Source: Nocardioides ginsengisegetis
GTDB lineage: Bacteria > Actinomycetota > Actinomycetes > Propionibacteriales > Nocardioidaceae
Direction of reading: 5' to 3'
Length of the DNA: 64,000 nt
NCBI RefSeq assembly: GCF_014138045.1
Contig: NZ_JACGXA010000001.1
Span: 62,001-126,000 of the forward strand
The translations under genes were made by a program, and so were the position numbers. Positions 26,324-34,836 of this stretch are shown here, in pieces (position 1 is the stretch's first letter; every line of letters starts with the position of its first letter). The notes under the pieces are model-generated. The model worked only from the letters and a program-made list of their open reading frames with translations. It had not been told where the DNA came from and did no database searches.

Positions 26324-27385
26324 ATGGACCGATCCTTCACGCCCTCGACGTTTCACCCGCGGCGGCCGGGCATCTACGCCCCGCTGCGGATCGACGCCTG
26401 CGGACGCGCCGGACCGACTCCGGAGGCGGTCAGGTGGAGCAGGTGGCGGCGTACGAGTAGTGGCTTCTACCTGCCCGCTGACCTGGAGCTGATCCAGCCC
26501 GAGCAACGGATCGTCGAGGCTGCTGCCGTGCTTCCCGAGTACGGCGGAGTCACGGGCTGGGCCGCACTTCGGTGGCTCGGAGCGACCTGGTTCGACGGTG
26601 GCGCCGGTCGGGACGACGTCCACCTTGCCATCGGCCCGTGCAACGTCCGGGCGCAGAAGGGCATCCACCCGTGCGAGGAGAAGCTCGCTCCGGAAGACCT
26701 CACCGAGCTCGACGGACTGCGCATCACCTCAGCAGTGCGCTCGACCTGCTACGAGATGAGGTACGCGGCCACCCTCCGGCTCGCCGTCGTCGTCCTGGAG
26801 ATGGCGGCGTACCACGACGTCGTCTCGATCGAGGAGGTCCGGGCCTACGCCCGCTCGCTCGCGAGCTGGACCGGCGTCCCCCAGCTCCGTGCCGCGCTGG
26901 CGCTCGCCGAGGAGAACAGCTGGTCGCCGATGGAGACACTGATGCGCCTGGTGTGGATCCTGGACGCGTGCCGGCCGCGTCCGCTGTGCAACGTGCCCGT
27001 CTTCGACCTCGCGGGTCGGCACTTGGGGACTCCCGACCTGCTGGATCCTGTCGCGGGGGTGTACGGCGAGTACGACGGCCATGTCCACCTCGTCGAGGAC
27101 CGACGCGCACCTGACCTCGACCGCCTGGAGCTGTTTCGCTCGGTGGGGCTGGAGGGCGCCGTCATGGTGGCGGCGGACCGTCGCGATCCCTCACAGTTCG
27201 TGCGACGACTGCTCGGGGCGTATCGCCGTGCCCGGAACCTCCCGGAGGGAGCGCGGCGGTGGACGCTCGAACCGCCCGGGTGGTGGATCGACACCACCAC
27301 CGTGGCCGCCCGCCGAGCGCTCATCGGTCGCGATCGTCGGTTGCTCGCCCACCGGAACCGTCTGAGGGGCCCGCTGGCGGGGTAG
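26324..27385 (+). CDS. AbiEi-like / DUF559-type endonuclease-fold protein, function unknown
   Basis: 353 aa. TAGGTC lies 6 nt before the ATG, a leaderless pattern. The layout is an N-terminal winged-helix-like part (GGVTGWAALRWLG), a middle EMRYAATLRLAVVVLEMAAYHD segment, and a C-terminal PD-(D/E)xK-like motif GTPDLLDPVAG.YGEYDG (near 225-243) followed by RRLLGAYRRA. I recall many paralogous copies of this family in Nocardioides genomes, annotated as AbiEi-antitoxin-domain or DUF559 proteins. No toxin gene is adjacent. It could be a solitary nuclease-fold protein of defence origin. Confidence 0.7.
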   Translation: MDRSFTPSTFHPRRPGIYAPLRIDACGRAGPTPEAVRWSRWRRTSSGFYLPADLELIQPEQRIVEAAAVLPEYGGVTGWAALRWLGATWFDGGAGRDDVHLAIGPCNVRAQKGIHPCEEKLAPEDLTELDGLRITSAVRSTCYEMRYAATLRLAVVVLEMAAYHDVVSIEEVRAYARSLASWTGVPQLRAALALAEENSWSPMETLMRLVWILDACRPRPLCNVPVFDLAGRHLGTPDLLDPVAGVYGEYDGHVHLVEDRRAPDLDRLELFRSVGLEGAVMVAADRRDPSQFVRRLLGAYRRARNLPEGARRWTLEPPGWWIDTTTVAARRALIGRDRRLLAHRNRLRGPLAG

Positions 27386-27441
27386 TCCGGCACGTTTCTG
27401 TTGGTCACGGGCGTGCCGAACAACAGAAACGTGCCGGACTA
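27383..27441. terminator. intact long hairpin, bidirectional terminator-like
   Basis: 21-bp perfect inverted repeat (27383-27403 with 27421-27441), 17-nt loop, between convergent genes; the left arm contains the stop codon of the 26324 gene. The arms match the arms that flank the IS30 element at 24937 and 26261. Confidence 0.82.
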
Positions 27442-27454
27442 TCCCAGCCGACCC

Positions 27455-28468
27455 TCAGGAAGGAATGACGAGGTGCAGCACGCCGTAACAGGCGGCGGCG
27501 GCCAGACCGGCCATGGGGAAGGTGAGGACCCAGGCGGTGACGATCGAGCGGGCCATGCCCCAGCGGACGGCCGAGAAGCGCTTGGTGGCGCCGGCGCCCA
27601 TGATCGAGGACGTGATCACGTGGGTGGTGGAGATGGGGGCCTGGAAGGCGAAGGCGGTCGTGTAGAGCACCGACGCGCCGACGGCCTCGGCGGAGAAGCC
27701 GCGGGCGGGGTCGAGGTGGATGATCCGGCGGCCGAGGGTGCGCATGATGCGCCAGCCGCCGGAGTAGGTGCCGAGCGAGATGGCGGACGCGGCCGCGATG
27801 ACCACCCAGAGGGGGAGGGCGTCGGAGGTGACGTACGACGGGTCCTCGATCGTGTGGTACGCCCCGAGTGCCAGCACGATCACGCCCATCGTCTTCTGGG
27901 CGTCCTGCAGGCCGTGGCCGAGGGCCAGGGCCGCGGCGGAGAGCGTCTGCATCATCCGGAAGCCGCGGAAGACCTTGTGGGGGTTGCGCTTCCGGAAGAT
28001 CCACATGATCGACAGCATCACGATGAACGCCGCGATGAAGCCGAAGACCGGCGAGGCCACCATCGGGATGACGACCTTGTCGAGGATGGTCTGCCAGTTG
28101 ACCGTGGCGCCGCCGACGAGCGCCGCCCCGACCAGGCCGCCGATGAGGGCGTGCGAGGAGGACGACGGCAGGCCGAAGTACCACGTGATGAGGTTCCAGA
28201 TGATGGCGCCGAGGAGGGCGGACATCACGATCACGAGCCCGTGCCGGGCCGCGACGCCCCCGATCGTGTCGGAGACGGTGTGCGCGACCTCCTGGCCGAG
28301 CAGCGCGCCCACGAAGTTCATCACCGCCGCGAGCAGCAGCGCGATGCGCGGCGTGAGTGCCCGGGTCGAGACCGAGGTGGCGATGGCGTTGGCGGCGTCG
28401 TGGAAGCCGTTGGTGTAGTCGAAGGCGAGAGCGATGCCGACGACCGCGATGACGATCGCGAGATCCAC
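27455..28468 (-). CDS. pit: low-affinity inorganic phosphate transporter, Pit family
   Basis: 337 aa with about ten membrane helices. The two PiT signature motifs are visible: GFHDAANAIATSVSTRALTP near residue 21, and the C-terminal repeat QAPISTTHVITSSIMGAG near 280. It exchanges Pi or metal phosphate with protons at the cytoplasmic membrane and works when phosphate is abundant. It overlaps no gene but starts 3 nt after the DUF47 gene ends, so they form one operon. Confidence 0.93.
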   Translation of the reverse strand: MDLAIVIAVVGIALAFDYTNGFHDAANAIATSVSTRALTPRIALLLAAVMNFVGALLGQEVAHTVSDTIGGVAARHGLVIVMSALLGAIIWNLITWYFGLPSSSSHALIGGLVGAALVGGATVNWQTILDKVVIPMVASPVFGFIAAFIVMLSIMWIFRKRNPHKVFRGFRMMQTLSAAALALGHGLQDAQKTMGVIVLALGAYHTIEDPSYVTSDALPLWVVIAAASAISLGTYSGGWRIMRTLGRRIIHLDPARGFSAEAVGASVLYTTAFAFQAPISTTHVITSSIMGAGATKRFSAVRWGMARSIVTAWVLTFPMAGLAAAACYGVLHLVIPS

Positions 28469-28470
28469 GC

Positions 28471-29088
28471 TCAGGACTCCTTGACGGCGATCTGCTCCAC
28501 CGTGTTGGCGACCTTCTCGAACGCGTCGATGGCGCCCTCGAGCGACTCGACGATGTCCTTGAGCTTCAGCACCTCCATCGCCTTGAACTCCCCGGAGAAG
28601 AGGTTGGCGAGGGTACGGCGGTGGTTCTTGTCGCCGGCGTTCTCGAGGCGGTTGATCTCGATCCAGTACTCGTCCATCGACTGCATCGACTGCAGCTGCG
28701 GCATGGCCGCGGCGGTGATGTCGGCGCAGCGCTGGATGACCTCGACCTGCGCGGAGAGCTCGGCCGGGAGGACCTTCACCTCGTAGAGCAGGATCATGTC
28801 GACGACCTCGTCCATGAGGTCCATGACGTCGTCGAGGCCGGACGCGAGGTGGTAGATGTCCTCGCGGTCGAACGGCGTGACGAAGGTGGTGTTCACGCGC
28901 CGGACGATCGCGTGCATCGTCTCGTCGGCCTGGTGCTCGGCCTCCCGCATGCGGCGGGCGACGTCCTCGCGGTCGGAGGAGTCGCTGAGCATCTCAGCGA
29001 GCAGCTCGGCACCCACGACGAGGTGACGAGCTGATTCGGTGAAGAGGTCGTAGAAGGTGGTGTCGACCGGACGGAATCGCAAACCCAC
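28471..29088 (-). CDS. DUF47 (PhoU-like) Pit accessory protein
   Basis: 205 aa, all-helical, with PhoU/DUF47 metal-binding motifs EDVARRMREAEHQADE (about 43-58) and the LDDVMDLMDEVVDMI segment. Family members sit directly upstream of pit and regulate its transport activity. The upstream spacing and the same strand support a DUF47-pit operon here. Confidence 0.92.
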   Translation of the reverse strand: MGLRFRPVDTTFYDLFTESARHLVVGAELLAEMLSDSSDREDVARRMREAEHQADETMHAIVRRVNTTFVTPFDREDIYHLASGLDDVMDLMDEVVDMILLYEVKVLPAELSAQVEVIQRCADITAAAMPQLQSMQSMDEYWIEINRLENAGDKNHRRTLANLFSGEFKAMEVLKLKDIVESLEGAIDAFEKVANTVEQIAVKES

Positions 29089-29178
29089 GGAAAACTCCTG
29101 GTGAGGAGAAGCAGAACGGCCATCATGCTAGGGGGTCGCGAGCGCGCACACGCAACCCTCGCCGGTGTGAGGCCGCGC

Positions 29179-31365
29179 TCAGCTCCCGTTGGCCAGCTCC
29201 CGGGCGGCCTGGCTGCGCCACTTGCGCTGGTGTTCGATCAGCGCCTCCTGCAGGTGTACGGCGCCCCCGTTGCGGACCCATTCCCCGTCGGGACCGAGCA
29301 GCCACGCGCTCGTGTCGGGCGAGAAGGACAGGTCGAGCAGCCGTGCGATGGCCCGCAGGTTGTCCTCGCCGGGCAGCCGCACCAGCACCTCGACCCGCCG
29401 GTCGAGGTTGCGGTGCATCATGTCCGCCGACCCGATCCACGCCGAGGGCTCGCCGCCGTTCTCGAACCAGAACACCCGGCTGTGCTCGAGGAACCGGCCC
29501 AGGACCGAGCGCACCTCGATGTTCTCCGACAGCCCCAGCACCCCGGGTCGCAGCGAGCAGATGCCCCGCACGATCAGCTGCACTCTCACCCCCGCCTGCG
29601 AGGCGAGGTAGAGGGCGTCGATGACGGCCTCGTCGACGACGGAGTTGGCCTTGATCCGGATCCCCGCCGCGCGGCCGGCCTCGTGGTGCTGGATCTCGCG
29701 GTGGATCTGGTCGACCAGCCCGGTGCGCACGGAGTCCGGCGCGACCAGCAGCTCCTGGTAGGAGGCGTTCCGCGACCACCCGGAGAGGTTGTTGAACAGG
29801 TGGGCGATGTCGTCGGTGATCTTCGCGTCGGTGGTGAGCAGCCCGAGGTCCTCGTAGAGCCGCGCGGTCTTGGAGTTGTAGTTGCCGGTGCCGATGTGGG
29901 CGTAGCGGCGGATGCCGTCGGGCTCGTCGCGCACCACCAGCGCGAGCTTGCAGTGGGTCTTCAGCCCGACCAGGCCGTAGACGACGTGGCAGCCGGCCTG
30001 CTCGAGCTTGCGCGCCCAGCGGATGTTGGCCTGCTCGTCGAAGCGCGCCTTGATCTCCACGATCACCAGCACCTGCTTGCCGGACTCGGCCGCGTCGACG
30101 AGGGCGTCGATGATCGGGCTGTCACCGGAGGTGCGGTAGAGCGTCTGCTTGATCGCCAGGACGTGCGGGTCGGCCGCGGCCTGCTCGATGAACCGCTGCA
30201 CCGACGTCGCGAACGAGTCGTAGGGGTGGTGCAGCAGCACGTCGCGGCGGCGCGTGGACTTGAAGATGTCGACCGGTGCGGCGGACTCGACCTCCGCCAG
30301 CCGGGAGTGGGTGGTCGGCACGAACGCGGGGTACTTCAGCTCCTCGCGGTCCAGGTCGGCGATGTCGTGCAGACCGCGCAGGTCCAGCAGCCCCGGCACT
30401 CGGAACACCTCGTCGGCGGTCACGCCGAGCTCGGAGATCAGCAGGTCGAGCACCTGCGGCGAGATCGTCTCCTCGACCTCGAGCCGCACCGGCGGGCCGA
30501 AGCGGCGCCGCAGCAGCTCCTTCTCCAGGGCGGCGAGGAGGTTCTCGGCGTCGTCCTCCTCGACCTCGAGGTCCTCGTTGCGGGTGACCCGGAAGCTGTG
30601 GACGTCGCCCACCTCCATGCCCGGGAACAGCCGCTTGAGGTGCTCGCGGATGACGTCCTCGAGCGGCACGAACCGCTGGTTGCCGAGCGGCACGAAGCGG
30701 GCGAAGATCGGCGGGACCTTCACCCGGGCGAAGTGCTCCTTCTCCGTCTTCGGGTTGCGTACGACGACGGCCATGTTGAGCGAGAGCCCCGAGATGTAGG
30801 GGAACGGGTGCGCCGGGTCGACGGCCAGTGGCGTCAGCACCGGGAAGACGCGGTCGCGGAAGAGCCGCTTGCAGTACTTCTGCTCCTCGCGGTCCAGCTC
30901 GTCCCACCGAGCCAGCTCGATGCCCTCGGCGGTCAGCTCCGGCACGATCACCTCGCGGAAGAGCAGGGCGTGCCGCTCCATCAGGTCGCGGGTGGTGGTC
31001 CAGATCTGTTCGAGCACCTCGCGGGGCAGCAGGCCCGACGCGGCGCGTACGGCGACGCCGGCCGCGATCCGGCGCTTGAGGCCGGCCACGCGCACCATGA
31101 AGAACTCGTCGAGGTTGTTGCTGAAGATCGCGAGGTAGCGGACCCGCTCGAGCAGCGGCAGGGTCGGATCCTCCGCAAGCTCCAGCACACGCTGGTTGAA
31201 GTGCAGCCAGGACAGCTCACGGTCGAGGAAGCGGTCGTCGTACTTCTGGACGGCCTCGAGGGACTCGTCGTCGGGGACGTAGGGCGGCTCGACGTCGAAG
31301 GTCTCGTCCGTGGCGTGGTCGTCGGGCGGGGTCACGACGGGGCTCGGCACGGTCTCCGGAGTCAT
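29179..31365 (-). CDS. ppk1: polyphosphate kinase 1
   Basis: 728 aa from ATG 31365, chosen because the frame upstream antisenses the regulator gene and PPK1 starts with [13 protein letters not shown] near residue 54. The N, H, C1 and C2 domains are all present. The autophosphorylated His lies in [19 protein letters not shown], and the second catalytic His in [16 protein letters not shown]. It makes polyphosphate from ATP reversibly in the cytosol. It belongs to the surrounding phosphate gene group and is divergent from the regulator at 31442. Confidence 0.95.
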   Translation of the reverse strand: MTPETVPSPVVTPPDDHATDETFDVEPPYVPDDESLEAVQKYDDRFLDRELSWLHFNQRVLELAEDPTLPLLERVRYLAIFSNNLDEFFMVRVAGLKRRIAAGVAVRAASGLLPREVLEQIWTTTRDLMERHALLFREVIVPELTAEGIELARWDELDREEQKYCKRLFRDRVFPVLTPLAVDPAHPFPYISGLSLNMAVVVRNPKTEKEHFARVKVPPIFARFVPLGNQRFVPLEDVIREHLKRLFPGMEVGDVHSFRVTRNEDLEVEEDDAENLLAALEKELLRRRFGPPVRLEVEETISPQVLDLLISELGVTADEVFRVPGLLDLRGLHDIADLDREELKYPAFVPTTHSRLAEVESAAPVDIFKSTRRRDVLLHHPYDSFATSVQRFIEQAAADPHVLAIKQTLYRTSGDSPIIDALVDAAESGKQVLVIVEIKARFDEQANIRWARKLEQAGCHVVYGLVGLKTHCKLALVVRDEPDGIRRYAHIGTGNYNSKTARLYEDLGLLTTDAKITDDIAHLFNNLSGWSRNASYQELLVAPDSVRTGLVDQIHREIQHHEAGRAAGIRIKANSVVDEAVIDALYLASQAGVRVQLIVRGICSLRPGVLGLSENIEVRSVLGRFLEHSRVFWFENGGEPSAWIGSADMMHRNLDRRVEVLVRLPGEDNLRAIARLLDLSFSPDTSAWLLGPDGEWVRNGGAVHLQEALIEHQRKWRSQAARELANGS

Positions 31366-31441
31366 GGGTCCAGTGTGGCATCGGGAGGTGAACACGCGGG
31401 GTGGCTGTCGGAGGGGTCCCGGATGCTGTACAAAACGGAGT

Positions 31442-32758
31442 GTGGGCAACGGTGGGGTGGGGGTTCGTCGTGTCCTCGAGCCGCACCCCTCGAGCGTGCG
31501 CGAGGCACGGCAGTACGTCCGCGACGTGCTGCGGGCGGCCGGTCGCGAGGACCTCGTGGAGACCGCCGAGCTGCTCGTGAGCGAGCTGGTCACCAACGCG
31601 CTGGTGCACGTCGGGTCCGGCCTGGAGATCGCCGCCTGGGTCGAGGGTGACGTGCTGCGGGTCGAGGTGGGCGACGCGAGCCCGCACGCGCCCCTGCCCC
31701 GACACCACCCGGTCACCGCAGGCACCGGCCGCGGCCTGCGCCTCGTCTCCTCGATGGTCGACCGGTGGGGCACCACCCCGCGCGGCGTCGGCAAGGTGGT
31801 CTGGTTCGAGCTGGAGAACGGCGACCACGAGCCGGACCTCGGCGACTGGGACGTCGCCGACCTCGAGGACGACCAGTCAGGTCGGGTGGTCGCGCCGGGC
31901 GGCTCGCTGCCGCGTCCCCTCGACGTCGAGCTGCTCAACGTGCCGCTCCTGCTGCACACCGTGTGGCAGCAGCACGCCGACGCGCTGCTCCGCGAGCTGC
32001 TGCTGATCCGCATCGGCGCCGGCTCCAACACCGACGAGCTGTGGGCGCACGCGCTCGCCAGTGAGGCGATGTCGTTCCTCCAGGAGAACCTCCCGACCCC
32101 GAACGTCGGTGAGGACGCCGACGAGCTGATGGTCAGCGCTGTCGAGCCGTTCGTCTCCAGCGACCGCGAGGTGTTGCACGTCCCGGCCGAGATCGTCGAC
32201 CACTTCCGGGTGCTCGACGAGACGCTCGAGGCCGCCGTGGGGATGGCCGAGGCGGGCTTCCTGCTCACCCCGCCGACCCAGCCCGAGGTCCAGGCGTTCC
32301 GCCACTGGATCTGTGGGGAGATCCAGCGTCAGGCGATCGGCGAGGCGCCGATCCCGTGGTCCGACGTCCCGACCTCGGCGCCCGCACCCGCGGCCCGTAT
32401 CCCGCTGGGCTGGACCTCCGACGAGGTCAGCGGCTCCGCGCTGGCGGTGATGGCCGCCGACGACACCAACCGGTTGATCGCGGCCAGCCCGTCGGCGCTC
32501 GAGCTGCTGGGGTACGCCGGACCCGAGGAGCTGGTCGGCCGCCGGCTCGTGACGATCATCCCGGCCCGTTTCCGCCAGGCCCACGTCGCCGGCTTCACGC
32601 TCCACCTCGCCAACGGCCGGGCCCCGCTGCTCGACCGCTGGGTCACGGTCCCGGTGCTGCGCAAGGACGGCTCGGAGATCGACGTACGCCTGCTGGTGGC
32701 GGCCGAGATGCTGCCGGCCGGCCGGCGCGTGTTCGTGGCGAGACTCGAGCCCGCCTGA
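31442..32758 (+). CDS. HATPase_c_2 regulator with helical domain and C-terminal PAS
   Basis: 438 aa from GTG 31442, 7 nt after TACAAA, a leaderless pattern (another GTG lies at 31457). Residues 1-125: GHKL domain with N-box [10 protein letters not shown] and glycine loop GTGRGLRLV. Residues about 160-310: helical domain with [22 protein letters not shown], matching QGWFLGEFVRQAAGEQPVAW of the 24-953 protein. Residues about 325-438: PAS domain ([28 protein letters not shown]). It is not a classical histidine kinase because no phospho-acceptor His domain exists. Divergent from ppk1, which invites a polyphosphate- or stress-related role (inference). Confidence 0.8.
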   Translation: MGNGGVGVRRVLEPHPSSVREARQYVRDVLRAAGREDLVETAELLVSELVTNALVHVGSGLEIAAWVEGDVLRVEVGDASPHAPLPRHHPVTAGTGRGLRLVSSMVDRWGTTPRGVGKVVWFELENGDHEPDLGDWDVADLEDDQSGRVVAPGGSLPRPLDVELLNVPLLLHTVWQQHADALLRELLLIRIGAGSNTDELWAHALASEAMSFLQENLPTPNVGEDADELMVSAVEPFVSSDREVLHVPAEIVDHFRVLDETLEAAVGMAEAGFLLTPPTQPEVQAFRHWICGEIQRQAIGEAPIPWSDVPTSAPAPAARIPLGWTSDEVSGSALAVMAADDTNRLIAASPSALELLGYAGPEELVGRRLVTIIPARFRQAHVAGFTLHLANGRAPLLDRWVTVPVLRKDGSEIDVRLLVAAEMLPAGRRVFVARLEPA

Positions 32759-32784
32759 GCCCTACTCGCGGGTAGATTTGCCGC

Positions 32785-33825
32785 GTGGCCATCCAGGAGA
32801 AGCTCACCGCCGTCAACCACCGCGTCCAGGGTCCCCTGCTGAGGGCGACCCTCGGCCTGCCGGAGCGGGTCCAGCGGGTTCTGGCCGGCCGGCCCGTGGT
32901 CCGGGACGGGCAGACCCTGGCCACCGACACCCAGCTGGCGCTCCGGCTGCAGAAGCTGGCCGGCGAGAGCGGCGCCGAGACGCTGCCGCTGGCCGAGGGC
33001 CGGGCCGCAACGGTCCGGCACGCGAGCGCGGCCGGGGGCAGCCAGCGCATCGGCGCGGTCCGCGACGTCCCGGTCGGCGACCGGCCGGGCCGCCTGTACG
33101 TCCCCACGGACGCGCCGACGCCCGGGCCGCTGCTGGTCTTCTTCCACGGCGGTGGGTTCGTCTTCGGCGACCTCGACTCCCACGACGCGGGCTGCCGGTT
33201 CCTGGCCGAGCGCAGCGGCTGCCGCATCCTCGCCGTCGACTACCGGCTCGCGCCGGAGTCGCCCTTCCCGGCCGCGCACGACGACGCGATCGACGCCTAC
33301 CGCTGGGCGGTCAAGAACGCGGCCGGCCTCGGCGCCGACCCCGACCGCCTCGCCGTGGGCGGCGACTCGGCCGGCGGCAACCTGGCCGCGTCGGTGGCGA
33401 TCGAGGCCCGGCGCGAGGGGCTGCCGCTGGCCTTCCAGCTGCTGATCTACCCGGCGACCGACATGGTCCGCGACACCGAGTCGGCGCGGCTGTTCTCCGA
33501 GGGCTTCTACCTCACCAAGGCCTACATGGACCTCGCCAACGACGCGTACGTCGGCGAGACGTCACTGACCGAGCCGCGGCTGTCGATGGCGTACGCCGAC
33601 CTCGACCCTGGCCTCGCGCCCGCCTACGTCGTGACCGCCGGCTTCGACCCGCTGCGCGACGAGGGCGAGGCCTACGCCCGCAAGCTGGCCGACGCGGGCG
33701 TGAGCGTGGAGCTCAAGCGGTTCCCCGACCAGATCCACGGCTTCTTCAACATCGTCGGCGTCGGCCGGACGTCGCGGGCGTGCATGGGGGAGGTCGCGGC
33801 CAAGCTCAAGGCCGCGCTGGCCTGA
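32785..33825 (+). CDS. alpha/beta hydrolase, HSL-type esterase/lipase
   Basis: 346 aa from GTG 32785, 6 nt after TAGATT (leaderless pattern). The hormone-sensitive-lipase group is marked by the oxyanion motif FFHGGGFVFGD (about 118-128), the nucleophile GGDSAGGNLAASV (Ser near 194), Asp in AGFDPLRDEGEAY and His in IHGFFN. It is a cytosolic carboxylesterase of unknown substrate. It follows the PAS regulator by 26 nt on the same strand. Confidence 0.9.
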   Translation: MAIQEKLTAVNHRVQGPLLRATLGLPERVQRVLAGRPVVRDGQTLATDTQLALRLQKLAGESGAETLPLAEGRAATVRHASAAGGSQRIGAVRDVPVGDRPGRLYVPTDAPTPGPLLVFFHGGGFVFGDLDSHDAGCRFLAERSGCRILAVDYRLAPESPFPAAHDDAIDAYRWAVKNAAGLGADPDRLAVGGDSAGGNLAASVAIEARREGLPLAFQLLIYPATDMVRDTESARLFSEGFYLTKAYMDLANDAYVGETSLTEPRLSMAYADLDPGLAPAYVVTAGFDPLRDEGEAYARKLADAGVSVELKRFPDQIHGFFNIVGVGRTSRACMGEVAAKLKAALA

Positions 33826-33837
33826 GCGCCCGCCGGG

Positions 33838-34824
33838 TCAGTGGCGCACCCCGCGCCACTGGGCCATCGGACGGAACTCCCCGAACCGGGCGAGGGCCGC
33901 GCTGGCCACTCCGGGGTCGCTGCCATACGCGGTCACGCCCCAACGTTGCCCGTCGACCATCGAAGCGGCCTTGTAACCGAGTCCGAGACAGCCGTGGCTG
34001 CCCACGTACGTCGGCGACCAGGTGGCCAGGGTCGCGCCGCCGCTGGGGCGTCGCTCGGGTGGTCCGAGGTGCAGGTAGTCCGACATCGCTGCCGCCGCTG
34101 AGGTGAACTGGGACCAGTTCATGCACACCTTGCTCCCGGCCATGTCGAAGGTGCACTGGCGGTGCAGCACGCGCTGGCCCAGCGGAATGTCGACACAGGT
34201 CGCGCCGGCTGCCTCGAGGCGGGGCCCGCGGTCGAGGAAGACCCAGTTGAGGCCGGCGAGCGACGCTGTCGTGGTGGCCGCGGCGTAGGGCGAACCGCAC
34301 GCCTCGAGTCTCGCTGTCGACGTGCCGTCCCAGCACCGGAACCGAGGCGGCGGGGGAGTGGTCGAGGCAGGCGGCGCCGATGCTTCCGAGGCCGACGCCG
34401 TGTCGGAGCTCGCCTGCGACGTGGGCTCGGCAGGAGCGATGGACGTCGTGTCGCCTGCGGGCGCGCTGGCGCTGGCGGAGGTGGCAGAGCGATGGTGCAG
34501 CAGAGCGGCTGCGCCACCGGCCCCGGCCAGCACGACCAGCAGGGCCACCGCGACCACCACCGCCGTGCGGCCGGCCCCGCGTGAAGCGGAGCCCGGCACG
34601 AACGGCGGCGGCCGGTCGCCGGCCAGCGAGGGAGCCCCGGAGGGTGTTCCACAGCGCGTGCAGAACATCGTCCCGGAGGACGGCGCTCCACAGCCGGAGC
34701 ACGGGCTCTCGCCCACCGGCGGGTCGGGCCGCGGCGTCACGTCACGCGGTGTGCCGCAGGAGGTACAGAACGGCAGGTCCGCGACGGAGTTGCCGCAGCG
34801 GCTGCAGGCGAGCGAGCTGGTCAT
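33838..34824 (-). CDS. double zinc-ribbon membrane protein with extracytoplasmic Cys/Trp domain
   Basis: 328 aa from ATG 34824; a GTG at 34836, right after the upstream stop, is an alternative. Two zinc ribbons (CSRCGNSVADLPFCTSCG and CSGCGAPSSGTMFCTRCG) occupy about residues 6-55. One membrane helix (about 90-110) and a Ser/Ala/Pro-rich linker follow. The C-terminal domain contains CWDGTSTARLEACGSPY, WVFLDRG and several more Cys and Trp residues. The CWDG...CG...WVF pattern is one I recall at the C-terminus of some actinobacterial Ser/Thr kinases. It is last gene of a four-gene cluster whose members share the ribbon-membrane design. Confidence 0.75.
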   Translation of the reverse strand: MTSSLACSRCGNSVADLPFCTSCGTPRDVTPRPDPPVGESPCSGCGAPSSGTMFCTRCGTPSGAPSLAGDRPPPFVPGSASRGAGRTAVVVAVALLVVLAGAGGAAALLHHRSATSASASAPAGDTTSIAPAEPTSQASSDTASASEASAPPASTTPPPPRFRCWDGTSTARLEACGSPYAAATTTASLAGLNWVFLDRGPRLEAAGATCVDIPLGQRVLHRQCTFDMAGSKVCMNWSQFTSAAAAMSDYLHLGPPERRPSGGATLATWSPTYVGSHGCLGLGYKAASMVDGQRWGVTAYGSDPGVASAALARFGEFRPMAQWRGVRH

Positions 34825-34836
34825 CGTCAAACCCAC

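Noticed and set aside
31310-31441. Start of the PAS regulator further upstream
   Set aside because: It would overlap the ppk1 start and has no ribosome site; the leaderless GTG at 31442 fits the -10 box better.
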